A stretch of 64,000 nt of DNA from M55B127 sp035269185. Its GTDB lineage: Bacteria; Bacillota; Halanaerobiia; Halanaerobiales; M55B127. The notes beneath the pieces were generated by a model. That model saw only the letters and a program-made list of their open reading frames with translations, made no database searches and was not told the DNA's origin. The translations under genes were made by a program, and so were the position numbers. Each line of letters starts with the position of its first letter. Positions within the stretch are counted from its first letter, which is position 1. Shown here piece after piece: positions 8,410 through 15,779 of this stretch. The DNA is taken from NCBI GenBank assembly GCA_964430875.1, contig CAYSHP010000002.1:42151-106150 (forward strand), written 5' to 3'.

Positions 8410-10173
8410 ATGACTAAATACAGTTTTAGTACCAAAAAATTAATAGCTTATACACTAATCATCATAGCCCTTTTAGTTGGCTATTATTATAATAATTACA
8501 GTTTAATAGATAACTTTATTTATGATAATTATCAAAAGCTGGAGTACATATTCTCTTCTCAAAAAGAGGAAAGGCAAGTAACAATAATTAGCATAAATAA
8601 CCTTACCTATCAAAAATTAGGCGGGACACCAATTGATAGAAAATATTTTGTAGATGCTATTGAAAAACTGAGTAACGATGGAGCCAAAATGATTAGCTTT
8701 GACCTTCTTTTTGAAGAAGCTCAGTCTGCTCAGGCAGATAGTTTGATGATTGATCGGTTAAGAGATAATAAAAATATTGTAATGCCGGTCCGTATTGATT
8801 ACAGTCAGGCTGAGGAAGGTAAAGAAGCAGACTATGTGGTTGAGCAATTAAAAGCACCGCTTTCTTCTTTTAAAAATTTAGTTAAGCTCGGCCATACTAA
8901 CTTTATCAAAGATGAAGATGGCCTTATTAGAAATTTACCCCCTTTATTTATTGACAATAATACTTCCTACATACCATTAGCACGTAGGACTGCTGAATTG
9001 GCTTTAGAAGAAGAAATTACCATAACTGAAGGCAGATATTATATTAATTACATAGGACCAAGTGATAGTTTACCTCAGATACCACTTCAACATTATCTAA
9101 ATGATGACTATAATCCAGAACTTATTAAAGATAAAATTGTTTTATTAGGTGTTATAGAAGGAGAGCAGAGCAATCAATTTCATTCAATTTTTAATAAAAA
9201 TAAAACTGTTAGCCGAGTTGAGATCCTATCTCAAATGACAAGCAACTATCTGCATCAAGATTACATAGAAGTAAATGAAAGAGGTAGAAATATATTAATT
9301 GCTTTTGTAATCTTATGGTTAGTATTTTATCTTTTTGAAAAAATGCATCCCTTACGTTCATTAGCTGTCTTTACACTTATTTCAGCAATAATAATATCAC
9401 TTAACTATTTTTTAACTATACAGTTTTATTTTTTCACTGAAATATCAATATACTTAGTGGGTTTAGTTGTACTATATTTTATAAGTATTATTACTTGGTA
9501 TGAATTTAACCGCAAACGTAAATATGAAATAATCAATAAGTTAAAGCCTTACTTTTCTGATTTTCTTTTAAATAAAATTGTCCAAAATCCTGAACTTTTT
9601 AAAGATGAAGGCGATAAAACACCTGTTACGATGATGTTTTTTGAGTTTAACAACTTTAACTGGTATTCTGAGATGAATACCCCTCAGAAAGTTGTAGAAG
9701 ATTTAAACCATTATTATAGAAACATTGCTAAGATTATTTTTAAATATGATGGAGTTATAGATAAATATTTAGGGGATGGAATGCTTGCTTACTGGAATAA
9801 GGGTTTTGAACAGGAGAATCACCGTAATAGAGCTGTCAAAGCCGCTATTGAGATTATGAACTATATTGAAAAAGAAAATATTGAATTAAAACCATCGATT
9901 GCTTTAGATTCAGGAAAAGTGATTTTAGGTGATATCGGTTCAAAAGAAAGAATGGACTTTAAGGCTATTGGTAATATAGTGCATAATACAACTGAACTGG
10001 TAGAAGTAACAGAGCCTTATGAGATATTAATTGGGGAAAACACCTATTATGGTCTTTCAGATATTTACAAAAAGCTGGAATGGAAATATAAAGAAGTTGA
10101 AATCGAAGGTGTAAAAAGATCATTTGTGGTATACAGTTTAAAGGAGTTTAAGAGCTTCTCTAAGGGGGAATAG
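8410..10173 (+). CDS. CHASE2 sensor protein with degenerate class III cyclase domain
   Basis: Membrane signalling protein of 587 aa: TM helix (about 10-28), extracytoplasmic CHASE2 domain (about 40-280), three TM helices (about 295-370), then a class III nucleotide cyclase homology domain (about 400-565). The cyclase core is eroded. The first metal Asp position reads Glu (FFEFNNF, near 411) and the second Asp is kept (KYLGDGMLAYW). The transition-state motif usually VNLAxRL reads VHNTTEL (near 523), so both the Asn and the Arg are lost. Catalysis is therefore doubtful; a nucleotide-sensing or scaffolding role is possible. It is 3 bp from the FecR gene, its likely partner. Confidence 0.85.
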   Translation: MTKYSFSTKKLIAYTLIIIALLVGYYYNNYSLIDNFIYDNYQKLEYIFSSQKEERQVTIISINNLTYQKLGGTPIDRKYFVDAIEKLSNDGAKMISFDLLFEEAQSAQADSLMIDRLRDNKNIVMPVRIDYSQAEEGKEADYVVEQLKAPLSSFKNLVKLGHTNFIKDEDGLIRNLPPLFIDNNTSYIPLARRTAELALEEEITITEGRYYINYIGPSDSLPQIPLQHYLNDDYNPELIKDKIVLLGVIEGEQSNQFHSIFNKNKTVSRVEILSQMTSNYLHQDYIEVNERGRNILIAFVILWLVFYLFEKMHPLRSLAVFTLISAIIISLNYFLTIQFYFFTEISIYLVGLVVLYFISIITWYEFNRKRKYEIINKLKPYFSDFLLNKIVQNPELFKDEGDKTPVTMMFFEFNNFNWYSEMNTPQKVVEDLNHYYRNIAKIIFKYDGVIDKYLGDGMLAYWNKGFEQENHRNRAVKAAIEIMNYIEKENIELKPSIALDSGKVILGDIGSKERMDFKAIGNIVHNTTELVEVTEPYEILIGENTYYGLSDIYKKLEWKYKEVEIEGVKRSFVVYSLKEFKSFSKGE

Positions 10174-10176
10174 TAA

Positions 10177-10800
10177 ATGAAAAAAGCCATAGTTGTTTTC
10201 TTAATCTCCCTATTACTTTTAACCACTTTTCCTACAACTTTTGCACAAGAAAAGAATGAAGAGCTTAATATAGAAATCAACAATTTAAAGGGTATCAGTT
10301 ATCGTAAAACAGATCAGGGCTTTTTTGAATTTTTTAAAGTACAAGTTTGGACCAGACTTTTAGATAATGCTAATATCAAAGAGGGTGAAACACTTAAAAC
10401 TGCTCCCGATAGTATACTCACCTTAAATTTGGGGTCAAATAATATAGTGGAATTAAAGGAAAAATCTATATTAAAGATTGCAGAGTCAATATCAACTCAA
10501 GTCCAAAACCTTTCAGTACAGAAGGGTAAAGTAATTATAAATTCCAATATTAATCCTGAACAGGAATTTAATATTGAAGTTACAACTCCCAATAGTATTA
10601 TTAATGGTACACATGTCTTATTGAATGTGGAAGTTAACAAATATAGAACACTAATTTCAGTGCAACAAGGAGAAGTTACCCTTACTGAAAAAACAACCTT
10701 ACAGGAAATAAACTTAATCCAGGGTCAGTTAGCCATTGTTGAAAATAATGAGATTAAAAAATATGATCCAGTTGCAATGAATGAAAACCAAAATAGTTAA
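10177..10800 (+). CDS. FecR-domain secreted/periplasmic protein
   Basis: A signal peptide (KKAIVVFLISLLLLTTFPTTFA, cleavage near residue 23) is followed by a FecR-like beta domain: residues about 60-115 carry the LLDNANIKEGETLKTAPDS and LKEKSILKIAES pattern, and residues about 120-185 the INGTHVLLNV...VQQGEV pattern. FecR domains occur as periplasmic sensors or surface modules. This one lacks the N-terminal cytoplasmic anti-sigma part, so it is not a classical FecR. It is tightly linked to the CHASE2 protein, whose sensor domain faces the same compartment. Function is inferred from this pairing only. Confidence 0.72.
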   Translation: MKKAIVVFLISLLLLTTFPTTFAQEKNEELNIEINNLKGISYRKTDQGFFEFFKVQVWTRLLDNANIKEGETLKTAPDSILTLNLGSNNIVELKEKSILKIAESISTQVQNLSVQKGKVIINSNINPEQEFNIEVTTPNSIINGTHVLLNVEVNKYRTLISVQQGEVTLTEKTTLQEINLIQGQLAIVENNEIKKYDPVAMNENQNS

Positions 10801-10859
10801 TTTAAGTAAAAAATATTAAAATTAAGAAAAACAGGCTATTAATTCTTAGTAAATTTATA
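10801..10859. other. Intergenic start of the riboswitch leader region
   Basis: AT-rich stretch with no gene and no convincing terminator after the FecR gene. The next promoter begins at 10860. The whole 330-bp gap to 11130 is explained by the promoter, riboswitch aptamer and hairpin listed separately. Confidence 0.5.
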
Positions 10860-10888
10860 TTGATATTTATCTTTATTTATGGTATATT
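10860..10888 (+). promoter_or_regulatory. Predicted promoter of the riboswitch transcript
   Basis: TTGATA (10860-10865), 17-bp spacer, TATATT (10883-10888). The implied start near 10895 puts the aptamer about 30 nt into the RNA. Confidence 0.7.
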
Positions 10889-10920
10889 TTGACTAGGTGA
10901 AAGGATTTTAAAATTTCATA

Positions 10921-11000
10921 TATGAAATGTTAAAGGCAAACTAATCGTGAGATTAGGACGCAAAGCCATGGGTCTTTAAAAGACCGCCAGGTTACCATAA
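10921..11000 (+). promoter_or_regulatory. Cyclic di-GMP-I (GEMM-I) riboswitch aptamer
   Basis: The GEMM-I core is present in order. AAAGGCAAAC (10932-10941) leads into helix P2 CTAATC/GATTAG capped by the GNRA loop GTGA (10941-10956). GGACGCAAAGCCATGG (10956-10971) follows, then a short hairpin GGTCTT/AAGACC (10971-10985) and the closing CCAGGTTACC (10987-10996). These are the positions that bind c-di-GMP and dock the tetraloop in known members. A transcription-terminator-like hairpin follows at once. The regulated gene is the secreted protein at 11131. Confidence 0.93.
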
Positions 11001-11003
11001 TTT

Positions 11004-11043
11004 GAGTCTATGGCTATTATAAGCAATAGGCTTTTTTATTTTT
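11004..11043 (+). terminator. Riboswitch expression platform: terminator hairpin
   Basis: The stem AGTCTAT (11005-11011)/ATAGGCT (11026-11032), containing one G-U pair, has a 14-nt loop and is followed by T6-A-T5. It starts four bases after the aptamer and 85 nt before the start codon, so c-di-GMP likely controls readthrough. The sequence alone does not show whether binding turns the gene on or off. Confidence 0.7.
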
Positions 11044-11130
11044 ATAAGCAAATATTATGTGCCCTGGGAAGTAACAATTAGTTGTTTTTAATATATTTCT
11101 AGACTTTTTAACTACAAAAGGAGGAAAATC

Positions 11131-11739
11131 ATGTTAAAAAAGAGATTTTCAATTATTGCATTAACACTGGTTATGGTTTTAGTTATGGTTCCAACTATAT
11201 TTGCACAAATTGAAGGTATTAATTTTGAGGATTATGATTTGGATTTATCTGAGGATGAAAAGGCTGCGGTAGAATCTGCTCTAGAAGATGCTTATGAAAA
11301 CTATGATGAAATAACTAAAGAAGATATTTTAGAAGTATTAGAAGATTTAGAAGAAGATGCAATAGAAGATGTTGAAGAACCTGAAGAAACAGAGGAAGAA
11401 GATGGTATCGGTCAAGAATTATCTGCCTTAATTAAAGAATATAAGTTAACAGAGGAATGGAAAGAAAAAAGGGGTCAAGGTCTATCTAAAAAAATTCATG
11501 CTTTCTTAGATGAAAATAATGTTAGAGATGAAGAGGAAGAACCAGAACAGGAACAAGACCAGGAGCAAGATACTTTAGAAGATGAAGAGGAAGTACAGAT
11601 GACAACTCAAACTCAGGAACAAAATAAAAAAACAGTTGAGGCAAAAGAAAAAGCAAAAGAGAAAAAAGATAAAGGAAAAGATAATGGCAATAAAGGAAAT
11701 TCAAAAGGTAAAGGCAAAGGCAAAGGCAAAGGCAAATAA
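11131..11739 (+). CDS. Secreted polyampholyte: acidic protein with Lys/Gly-rich tail, c-di-GMP-regulated
   Basis: I do not recognise a named family. A clear signal peptide (KKRFSIIALTLVMVLVMVPTIFA, cleavage near residue 25) leads into a strongly acidic, helical region (residues about 30-105). A short mixed segment around EWKEKRGQGLSKKIHAFLDE follows, then a second Glu/Asp/Gln block, then about 50 residues made mostly of K, G, E and N ending in repeated KG pairs. The charge separation suggests electrostatic binding to polymers outside the membrane. It has an AAAGGAGG ribosome site, is preceded by a c-di-GMP riboswitch and is followed by a strong terminator, so it is monocistronic. A biofilm or surface role is inferred from the switch only. 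Confidence 0.7.
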   Translation: MLKKRFSIIALTLVMVLVMVPTIFAQIEGINFEDYDLDLSEDEKAAVESALEDAYENYDEITKEDILEVLEDLEEDAIEDVEEPEETEEEDGIGQELSALIKEYKLTEEWKEKRGQGLSKKIHAFLDENNVRDEEEEPEQEQDQEQDTLEDEEEVQMTTQTQEQNKKTVEAKEKAKEKKDKGKDNGNKGNSKGKGKGKGKGK

Positions 11740-11771
11740 ATTAAAGATATAAATAGGGTATGATTTTAAGG

Positions 11772-11818
11772 TGGGTCAACTTCTTGAGAATATTTCTCAA
11801 GGAGGTGGCCCATTTTTA
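11772..11818 (+). terminator. Intrinsic terminator of the riboswitch-controlled gene
   Basis: A 17-bp stem with one mismatch (TGGGTCA...CTTGAG / CTCAAG...TGGCCCA), loop AATATTT, then TTTTTATTTTAT. Confidence 0.9.
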
Positions 11819-11991
11819 TTTTATATAGAAAAATAATATATCTATGATATTTATAATATCAGCAATTATCTAGGATTATATAAGACTAATTGATTAATTG
11901 TAAAATATTTAACTTTATTTTTCTGAGATTCTAGTATAATAGTATATGTCGAAAGTTGAAATATGCAAATTACCTAAAAGGAGTGGTCTTA

Positions 11992-12639
11992 GTGCCTAAA
12001 ATTAACGAAGATGAACAACAACAGATCAGAGAACTATTTGATGGAAAAATGGAAGACGAAGTGTTTATTCAATTCTTTACATCTGACGATGAAGAATGTC
12101 AATATTGTGATGACACTGAAGAGATATTAAATGAACTTAAAGATTTATCTGACAAGATTAACCTAGAGAAAAATAAACTAGGTAATGGTAATACTGAAAA
12201 GTATGGGATAGATAGAGTTCCAGCCATCCTATTTACAGATAAAGAAGGTAATGACTCTGGTGTACATTTTTATGGAATTCCAAGTGGTCATGAATTTAAT
12301 ACATTGATTGAAGGTATTGTAAGTATGTCTAATGGTCAAACTGAGCTTTCTGAAGATGTTATTGAAGAATTAAAAAATATTGAAGATGATATACTATTAC
12401 AGGTATTCATTACACCAACCTGTCCTTATTGCCCAAGAGCGGTAAAAGTAGCTCATGAAATGGCAATGCACAATCCTAAGATTAAAGGTGAAATGGTTGA
12501 AGCAATAGAATTTCCTGATTTATCAAGTAAATATGAAGTTTCAGGTGTGCCCAAGACAGTTATAAATAGTGGTAAAGCAGAACAAGTTGGTGCAGTACCT
12601 GCTAAAACCATTTTAGATAAAATTAAAACAGCTATTTAG
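11992..12639 (+). CDS. Protein disulfide oxidoreductase with two thioredoxin folds (PDO-like)
   Basis: Cytosolic redox protein of about 215 aa made of two glutaredoxin/thioredoxin-like halves, each with a CxxC: C36-Q-Y-C39 and C144-P-Y-C147. The cis-Pro regions are RVPAIL and GVPKTV. This layout is that of the PDO/AhpF-N-terminal-like family, which passes electrons from thioredoxin reductase or shuffles disulfides. Start is GTG at 11992, eight bases after AAAGGAG; an in-frame ATG at 11956 has no ribosome site. Thioredoxin follows 48 bp later with no terminator between. Confidence 0.88.
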   Translation: MPKINEDEQQQIRELFDGKMEDEVFIQFFTSDDEECQYCDDTEEILNELKDLSDKINLEKNKLGNGNTEKYGIDRVPAILFTDKEGNDSGVHFYGIPSGHEFNTLIEGIVSMSNGQTELSEDVIEELKNIEDDILLQVFITPTCPYCPRAVKVAHEMAMHNPKIKGEMVEAIEFPDLSSKYEVSGVPKTVINSGKAEQVGAVPAKTILDKIKTAI

Positions 12640-12687
12640 TAATTATTATTTAATTTCATTATAATTTTTAAGGAGGTTTCTAATAAG

Positions 12688-13011
12688 ATGAGCAAAAAAC
12701 CAATAGAAGTAAATGATGGAAACTTTAGAAAAGAAGTTTTGAGATCAGATGTACCAGTTTTAGTAGACTTTTGGGCTGACTGGTGTGCTCCCTGTAAAAT
12801 GGTAGCTCCAGTTGTTGAAAAGCTTGCTAGAGAATATTCTGATGATATTAAAGTGGCCAAACTGAATGTTGATGAAAATCAGTCAACAGCTTCTAGATAT
12901 GATGTGATGAGTATCCCAACTCTAATAATCTTTGAAGACGGTAGAGAAAAAGATAGAGTTATCGGATATGCTCCTAAAAACAAGTTGGCTTCCAAACTAG
13001 GTTTAAGATAA
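12688..13011 (+). CDS. trxA: Thioredoxin
   Basis: Cytosolic dithiol reductant, 107 aa. It has the canonical fold with active site WADWCAPCK (C33, C36), the buried Asp region VLVDFWA, cis-proline loop SIPTLIIF and a C-terminal helix. The site reads CAPC rather than the commoner CGPC. Start ATG has AAGGAGG upstream. It likely forms a unit with the PDO-like gene; no thioredoxin reductase gene is in the window. Confidence 0.95.
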   Translation: MSKKPIEVNDGNFRKEVLRSDVPVLVDFWADWCAPCKMVAPVVEKLAREYSDDIKVAKLNVDENQSTASRYDVMSIPTLIIFEDGREKDRVIGYAPKNKLASKLGLR

Positions 13012-13031
13012 TATAATATTTTATAAAAATC

Positions 13032-13058
13032 AGCAGGGATTTCCCTGCTTTTTTTTAT
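13032..13058 (+). terminator. Intrinsic terminator after trxA
   Basis: Stem AGCAGGG/CCCTGCT, loop ATTT, then T8. Confidence 0.93.
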
Positions 13059-13086
13059 TTTACCCCAGAAAAATTTACTATATTTA

Positions 13087-13115
13087 GTGAAAATATTTAT
13101 TAGTTATGATATAAT
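13087..13115 (+). promoter_or_regulatory. Predicted promoter of the flavodoxin gene
   Basis: GTGAAA (13087-13092), 17-bp spacer, consensus TATAAT (13110-13115). Confidence 0.55.
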
Positions 13116-13167
13116 TCTTGTGAGTAATATTCAGTACAAGTTCACAAATTTTCTGAGGGGTGGTATT

Positions 13168-13575
13168 TTGCAAAAAGTCCTTATTATTTATTCAAAAGAA
13201 GGAGATACAAAGGATATTGCTGAGGGAATTGCTGAAGGTGCCAAACAAAATGGCTACAAGGTCGATCTTCAGGATACTGAAAACACAGGGAAACCTATCT
13301 CCTTTTTCCCATATGACCTTGTAATTGCCGGAGCACCAACCAAGGGAATATTCCGGGGTAAGATCCCTTCAGATTTACCGAGGTTTCTACAGGAATGTAA
13401 GAGAACGGGTGGCCAAGATGCAATGGCATTTGTAACCCCCCGCTTTTTCGCAACCAATAAAGCTTTGAAGTTAGTCATGGGCGAACTGGAAAGATTAGGA
13501 TGTATCGTTAAAGATTTCAGGACAATTAAAAATAGAAAAGAAGCCGTAAAGTTTGGTAAGGCTTTAAAACTATAA
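13168..13575 (+). CDS. Flavodoxin-domain protein
   Basis: Small FMN-binding electron carrier or related protein, 135 aa. The phosphate-loop region reads IYSKEGDTKDIAE, replacing the canonical SxTGNT with SKEGDT. A second FMN-loop region reads IAGAPTKGIFRGKIP. Start is TTG at 13168 following GAGGGGTGG; the frame stays open upstream to 13087, but the promoter -10 lies inside that stretch, so the upstream start is unlikely. It has its own promoter and terminator. Redox partner unknown. Confidence 0.78.
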   Translation: MQKVLIIYSKEGDTKDIAEGIAEGAKQNGYKVDLQDTENTGKPISFFPYDLVIAGAPTKGIFRGKIPSDLPRFLQECKRTGGQDAMAFVTPRFFATNKALKLVMGELERLGCIVKDFRTIKNRKEAVKFGKALKL

Positions 13576-13589
13576 TTATCTACATAAAT

Positions 13590-13615
13590 GCCACAGTGGA
13601 AACTGTGGCTTTTTT
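13590..13615 (+). terminator. Intrinsic terminator after the flavodoxin gene
   Basis: Stem GCCACAGT/ACTGTGGC, loop GGAA, then T6. Confidence 0.93.
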
Positions 13616-13643
13616 GGAATTATAAAAACAGTTGGGGTATGAT

Positions 13644-14078
13644 ATGATGAAAAAAGTAAAGATTAAAGTTAATAACAAACAAAAATTTCCTGATGGTCAA
13701 AAAGATGAAATAAGTTATCAAGGTAAAGGGGAATATAAGTATAAAAATGGCAAACATTATTTAATCTATAATGAGACAAATAGAGGGTTAGAAGATGTTA
13801 AGACCATTGTGCGTCTGAATGAAAAAAACAATAGGATTTTATTGAAAAGAGCCCAACCTAAGGAAATGAGACAGGTCTTTGATGTAAAAGAAAAATGTAA
13901 TTTTTTATATAATTTAGGTAATCATAAAATGAGGTTTACTACAGATACCAAAAAACTTCATATAGAAACGAGCCCCCAAAGAGGCGAAATAAATATTAAT
14001 TATGACTTACTGCAGCACGGGGAAGTTTTTACAAGTAATCAACTAAATATTAAATATAGTTTTATTGATAAGGAGTGA
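13644..14078 (+). CDS. ywiB: YwiB-like beta-barrel protein (DUF1934)
   Basis: Small (144 aa) predicted beta-barrel protein of the DUF1934/YwiB family. It is rich in alternating strands (KGEYKYKNGKHYLIYNE, HKMRFTTDTKKLHIET). Its position directly before argS matches the arrangement in Bacillus and many other Firmicutes. The molecular role is not established. Start is the ATG at 13644, six bases after GGGG; another ATG follows immediately. The stop overlaps the ribosome-site region of argS. Confidence 0.82.
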   Translation: MMKKVKIKVNNKQKFPDGQKDEISYQGKGEYKYKNGKHYLIYNETNRGLEDVKTIVRLNEKNNRILLKRAQPKEMRQVFDVKEKCNFLYNLGNHKMRFTTDTKKLHIETSPQRGEININYDLLQHGEVFTSNQLNIKYSFIDKE

Positions 14079-14086
14079 CAGATATT

Positions 14087-15751
14087 ATGAAGAAAAACAT
14101 TATTGATAATGTAGAAAATGAGTTAATAGAAGCAATTCAAGAAGGTTTAGTTGAAACCTTAGAACAAGAAGGAATTCAATTAGAAAAGATCCCGGCCATT
14201 AAAGTAGAGGTGCCGAGAGAAAAAGAACATGGTGATTATGCGACTAATATCGCCATGGTTATGGCTAAACACTTCAAAAGAGCCCCTCGCCAGATAGCCG
14301 ACTTACTTAAAGAAAATATAGAGAGTGATTTAATAGAAGATATTTCAGTAGCTGGTCCTGGCTTTATTAACTTTGATTTAAAAGACAAATGGCTTTATGA
14401 AACAATTGATTTAATCGATCAATTACAAGAAGATTACGGGAAAGTAGAGTTTGGACAACAGAAAAAAGTACTAATTGAATTTGTTAGTGCTAACCCTACG
14501 GGACCTCTGCATGTGGGTCACAGCCGGGGTGCGGTTGTAGGTGATATGACAGCTAATATCATGGAAGCAGCTGGCTATAATGTAGATCGAGAATACTATT
14601 TTAATGATGCTGGTAATCAAATTGATATCTTAGCTAAATCAACTTTAATTAGGTATAAACAACTTTTTGATATTGATGTTGACTTACCCCAAAATGCTTA
14701 CCATGGTAAGTACCTAATAGATATTGCGCGTCAACTTAAAGAAAAATATGGTGAAGAACTTTTAGCTAAAGATGAAGATAAGCAGCTTAATATTTGTAAA
14801 GAGTTTGCTTTTGAAAGTTTAAAAACCAAGATTGAAGAAGATCTCGAATACTTTGGAATTAAGTTTGATAACTGGTTTTATGAAAGTACATTACACGACG
14901 GAGATATTGAAGAGGCGATCAATATCTTAAAAGAAAAAGGATATACTTATGAAAAAGAAGGTGCTTTATGGTTAAAATCAACCGAATTTTCCGATGATAA
15001 AGACCGTGTTATTATTAAATCGGATGGTTCATTAACTTATTTAGCAGCAGATATTGCTTACCATTTAGATAAAATTGAACGGGGTTATGATAAATTAATT
15101 AATGTCTGGGGCGCTGACCACCATGGTTATATTAACCGGGTTAAAGCTTCTATACAGGCCCTTGGTTATCCTAAAGATATTTTAGAGATAATAATTGTGC
15201 AGTTAGTTAATCTAATGCGTGATGGCGAAAAAATACCGATGTCAAAAAGGGCCGGTGAATTTGTGACCATGACCGATGTCATTGATGAGGTTGGTAAGGA
15301 TGCTGCCCGCTACTTTTATATCATGCGCAGCTCGGACAGCCACTTTGACTTTGATTTAGAACTTGCCAAAGAACAGTCTAGTAATAACCCGGTTTATTAC
15401 ATTCAGTATGCTCATGCTCGTATCCACAGCATTTTAGAAAATGCTGAAGATATAGATTTAGAAAATGTAGATTATGAGTTATTAGATTCAGAAGAAGAAA
15501 TTGACCTCATAAAGTTAATGGCCCGTTATCCGGAAGTAATTAAGGATAGTGCGGAAAGCAGGCAGCCCCATATTTTAGCTAATTATGCTTATGATTTAGC
15601 GAATGCTTTCCATATCTTCTATAATAAAAGACAGGTAATTACAAGTGATAAAAAGTTAAGTAAAGCAAGATTAAAACTGGTAGTTTCACTCCAACGGGTA
15701 TTAAAGAATTTATTTAATGTACTAGGTATTGAAGCACCAGATCAGATGTAG
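14087..15751 (+). CDS. argS: Arginyl-tRNA synthetase
   Basis: Class I aminoacyl-tRNA synthetase charging tRNA-Arg, 554 aa. The N-terminal Arg-tRNA-synthetase domain (HGDYATNIAM) is followed by the signature SANPTGPLHVGHSRGA (HIGH-type box near residue 141). IPMSKRAGEF matches the KMSKS region, and the DALR anticodon-binding domain lies at the C terminus. Start is ATG at 14087 with AAGGAG upstream; a GTG at 14075 overlaps the previous stop but has no spacing for ribosome binding. Confidence 0.96.
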   Translation: MKKNIIDNVENELIEAIQEGLVETLEQEGIQLEKIPAIKVEVPREKEHGDYATNIAMVMAKHFKRAPRQIADLLKENIESDLIEDISVAGPGFINFDLKDKWLYETIDLIDQLQEDYGKVEFGQQKKVLIEFVSANPTGPLHVGHSRGAVVGDMTANIMEAAGYNVDREYYFNDAGNQIDILAKSTLIRYKQLFDIDVDLPQNAYHGKYLIDIARQLKEKYGEELLAKDEDKQLNICKEFAFESLKTKIEEDLEYFGIKFDNWFYESTLHDGDIEEAINILKEKGYTYEKEGALWLKSTEFSDDKDRVIIKSDGSLTYLAADIAYHLDKIERGYDKLINVWGADHHGYINRVKASIQALGYPKDILEIIIVQLVNLMRDGEKIPMSKRAGEFVTMTDVIDEVGKDAARYFYIMRSSDSHFDFDLELAKEQSSNNPVYYIQYAHARIHSILENAEDIDLENVDYELLDSEEEIDLIKLMARYPEVIKDSAESRQPHILANYAYDLANAFHIFYNKRQVITSDKKLSKARLKLVVSLQRVLKNLFNVLGIEAPDQM

Positions 15752-15779
15752 AGAAAATTTTTGAAAGGAGTTGTCAACT

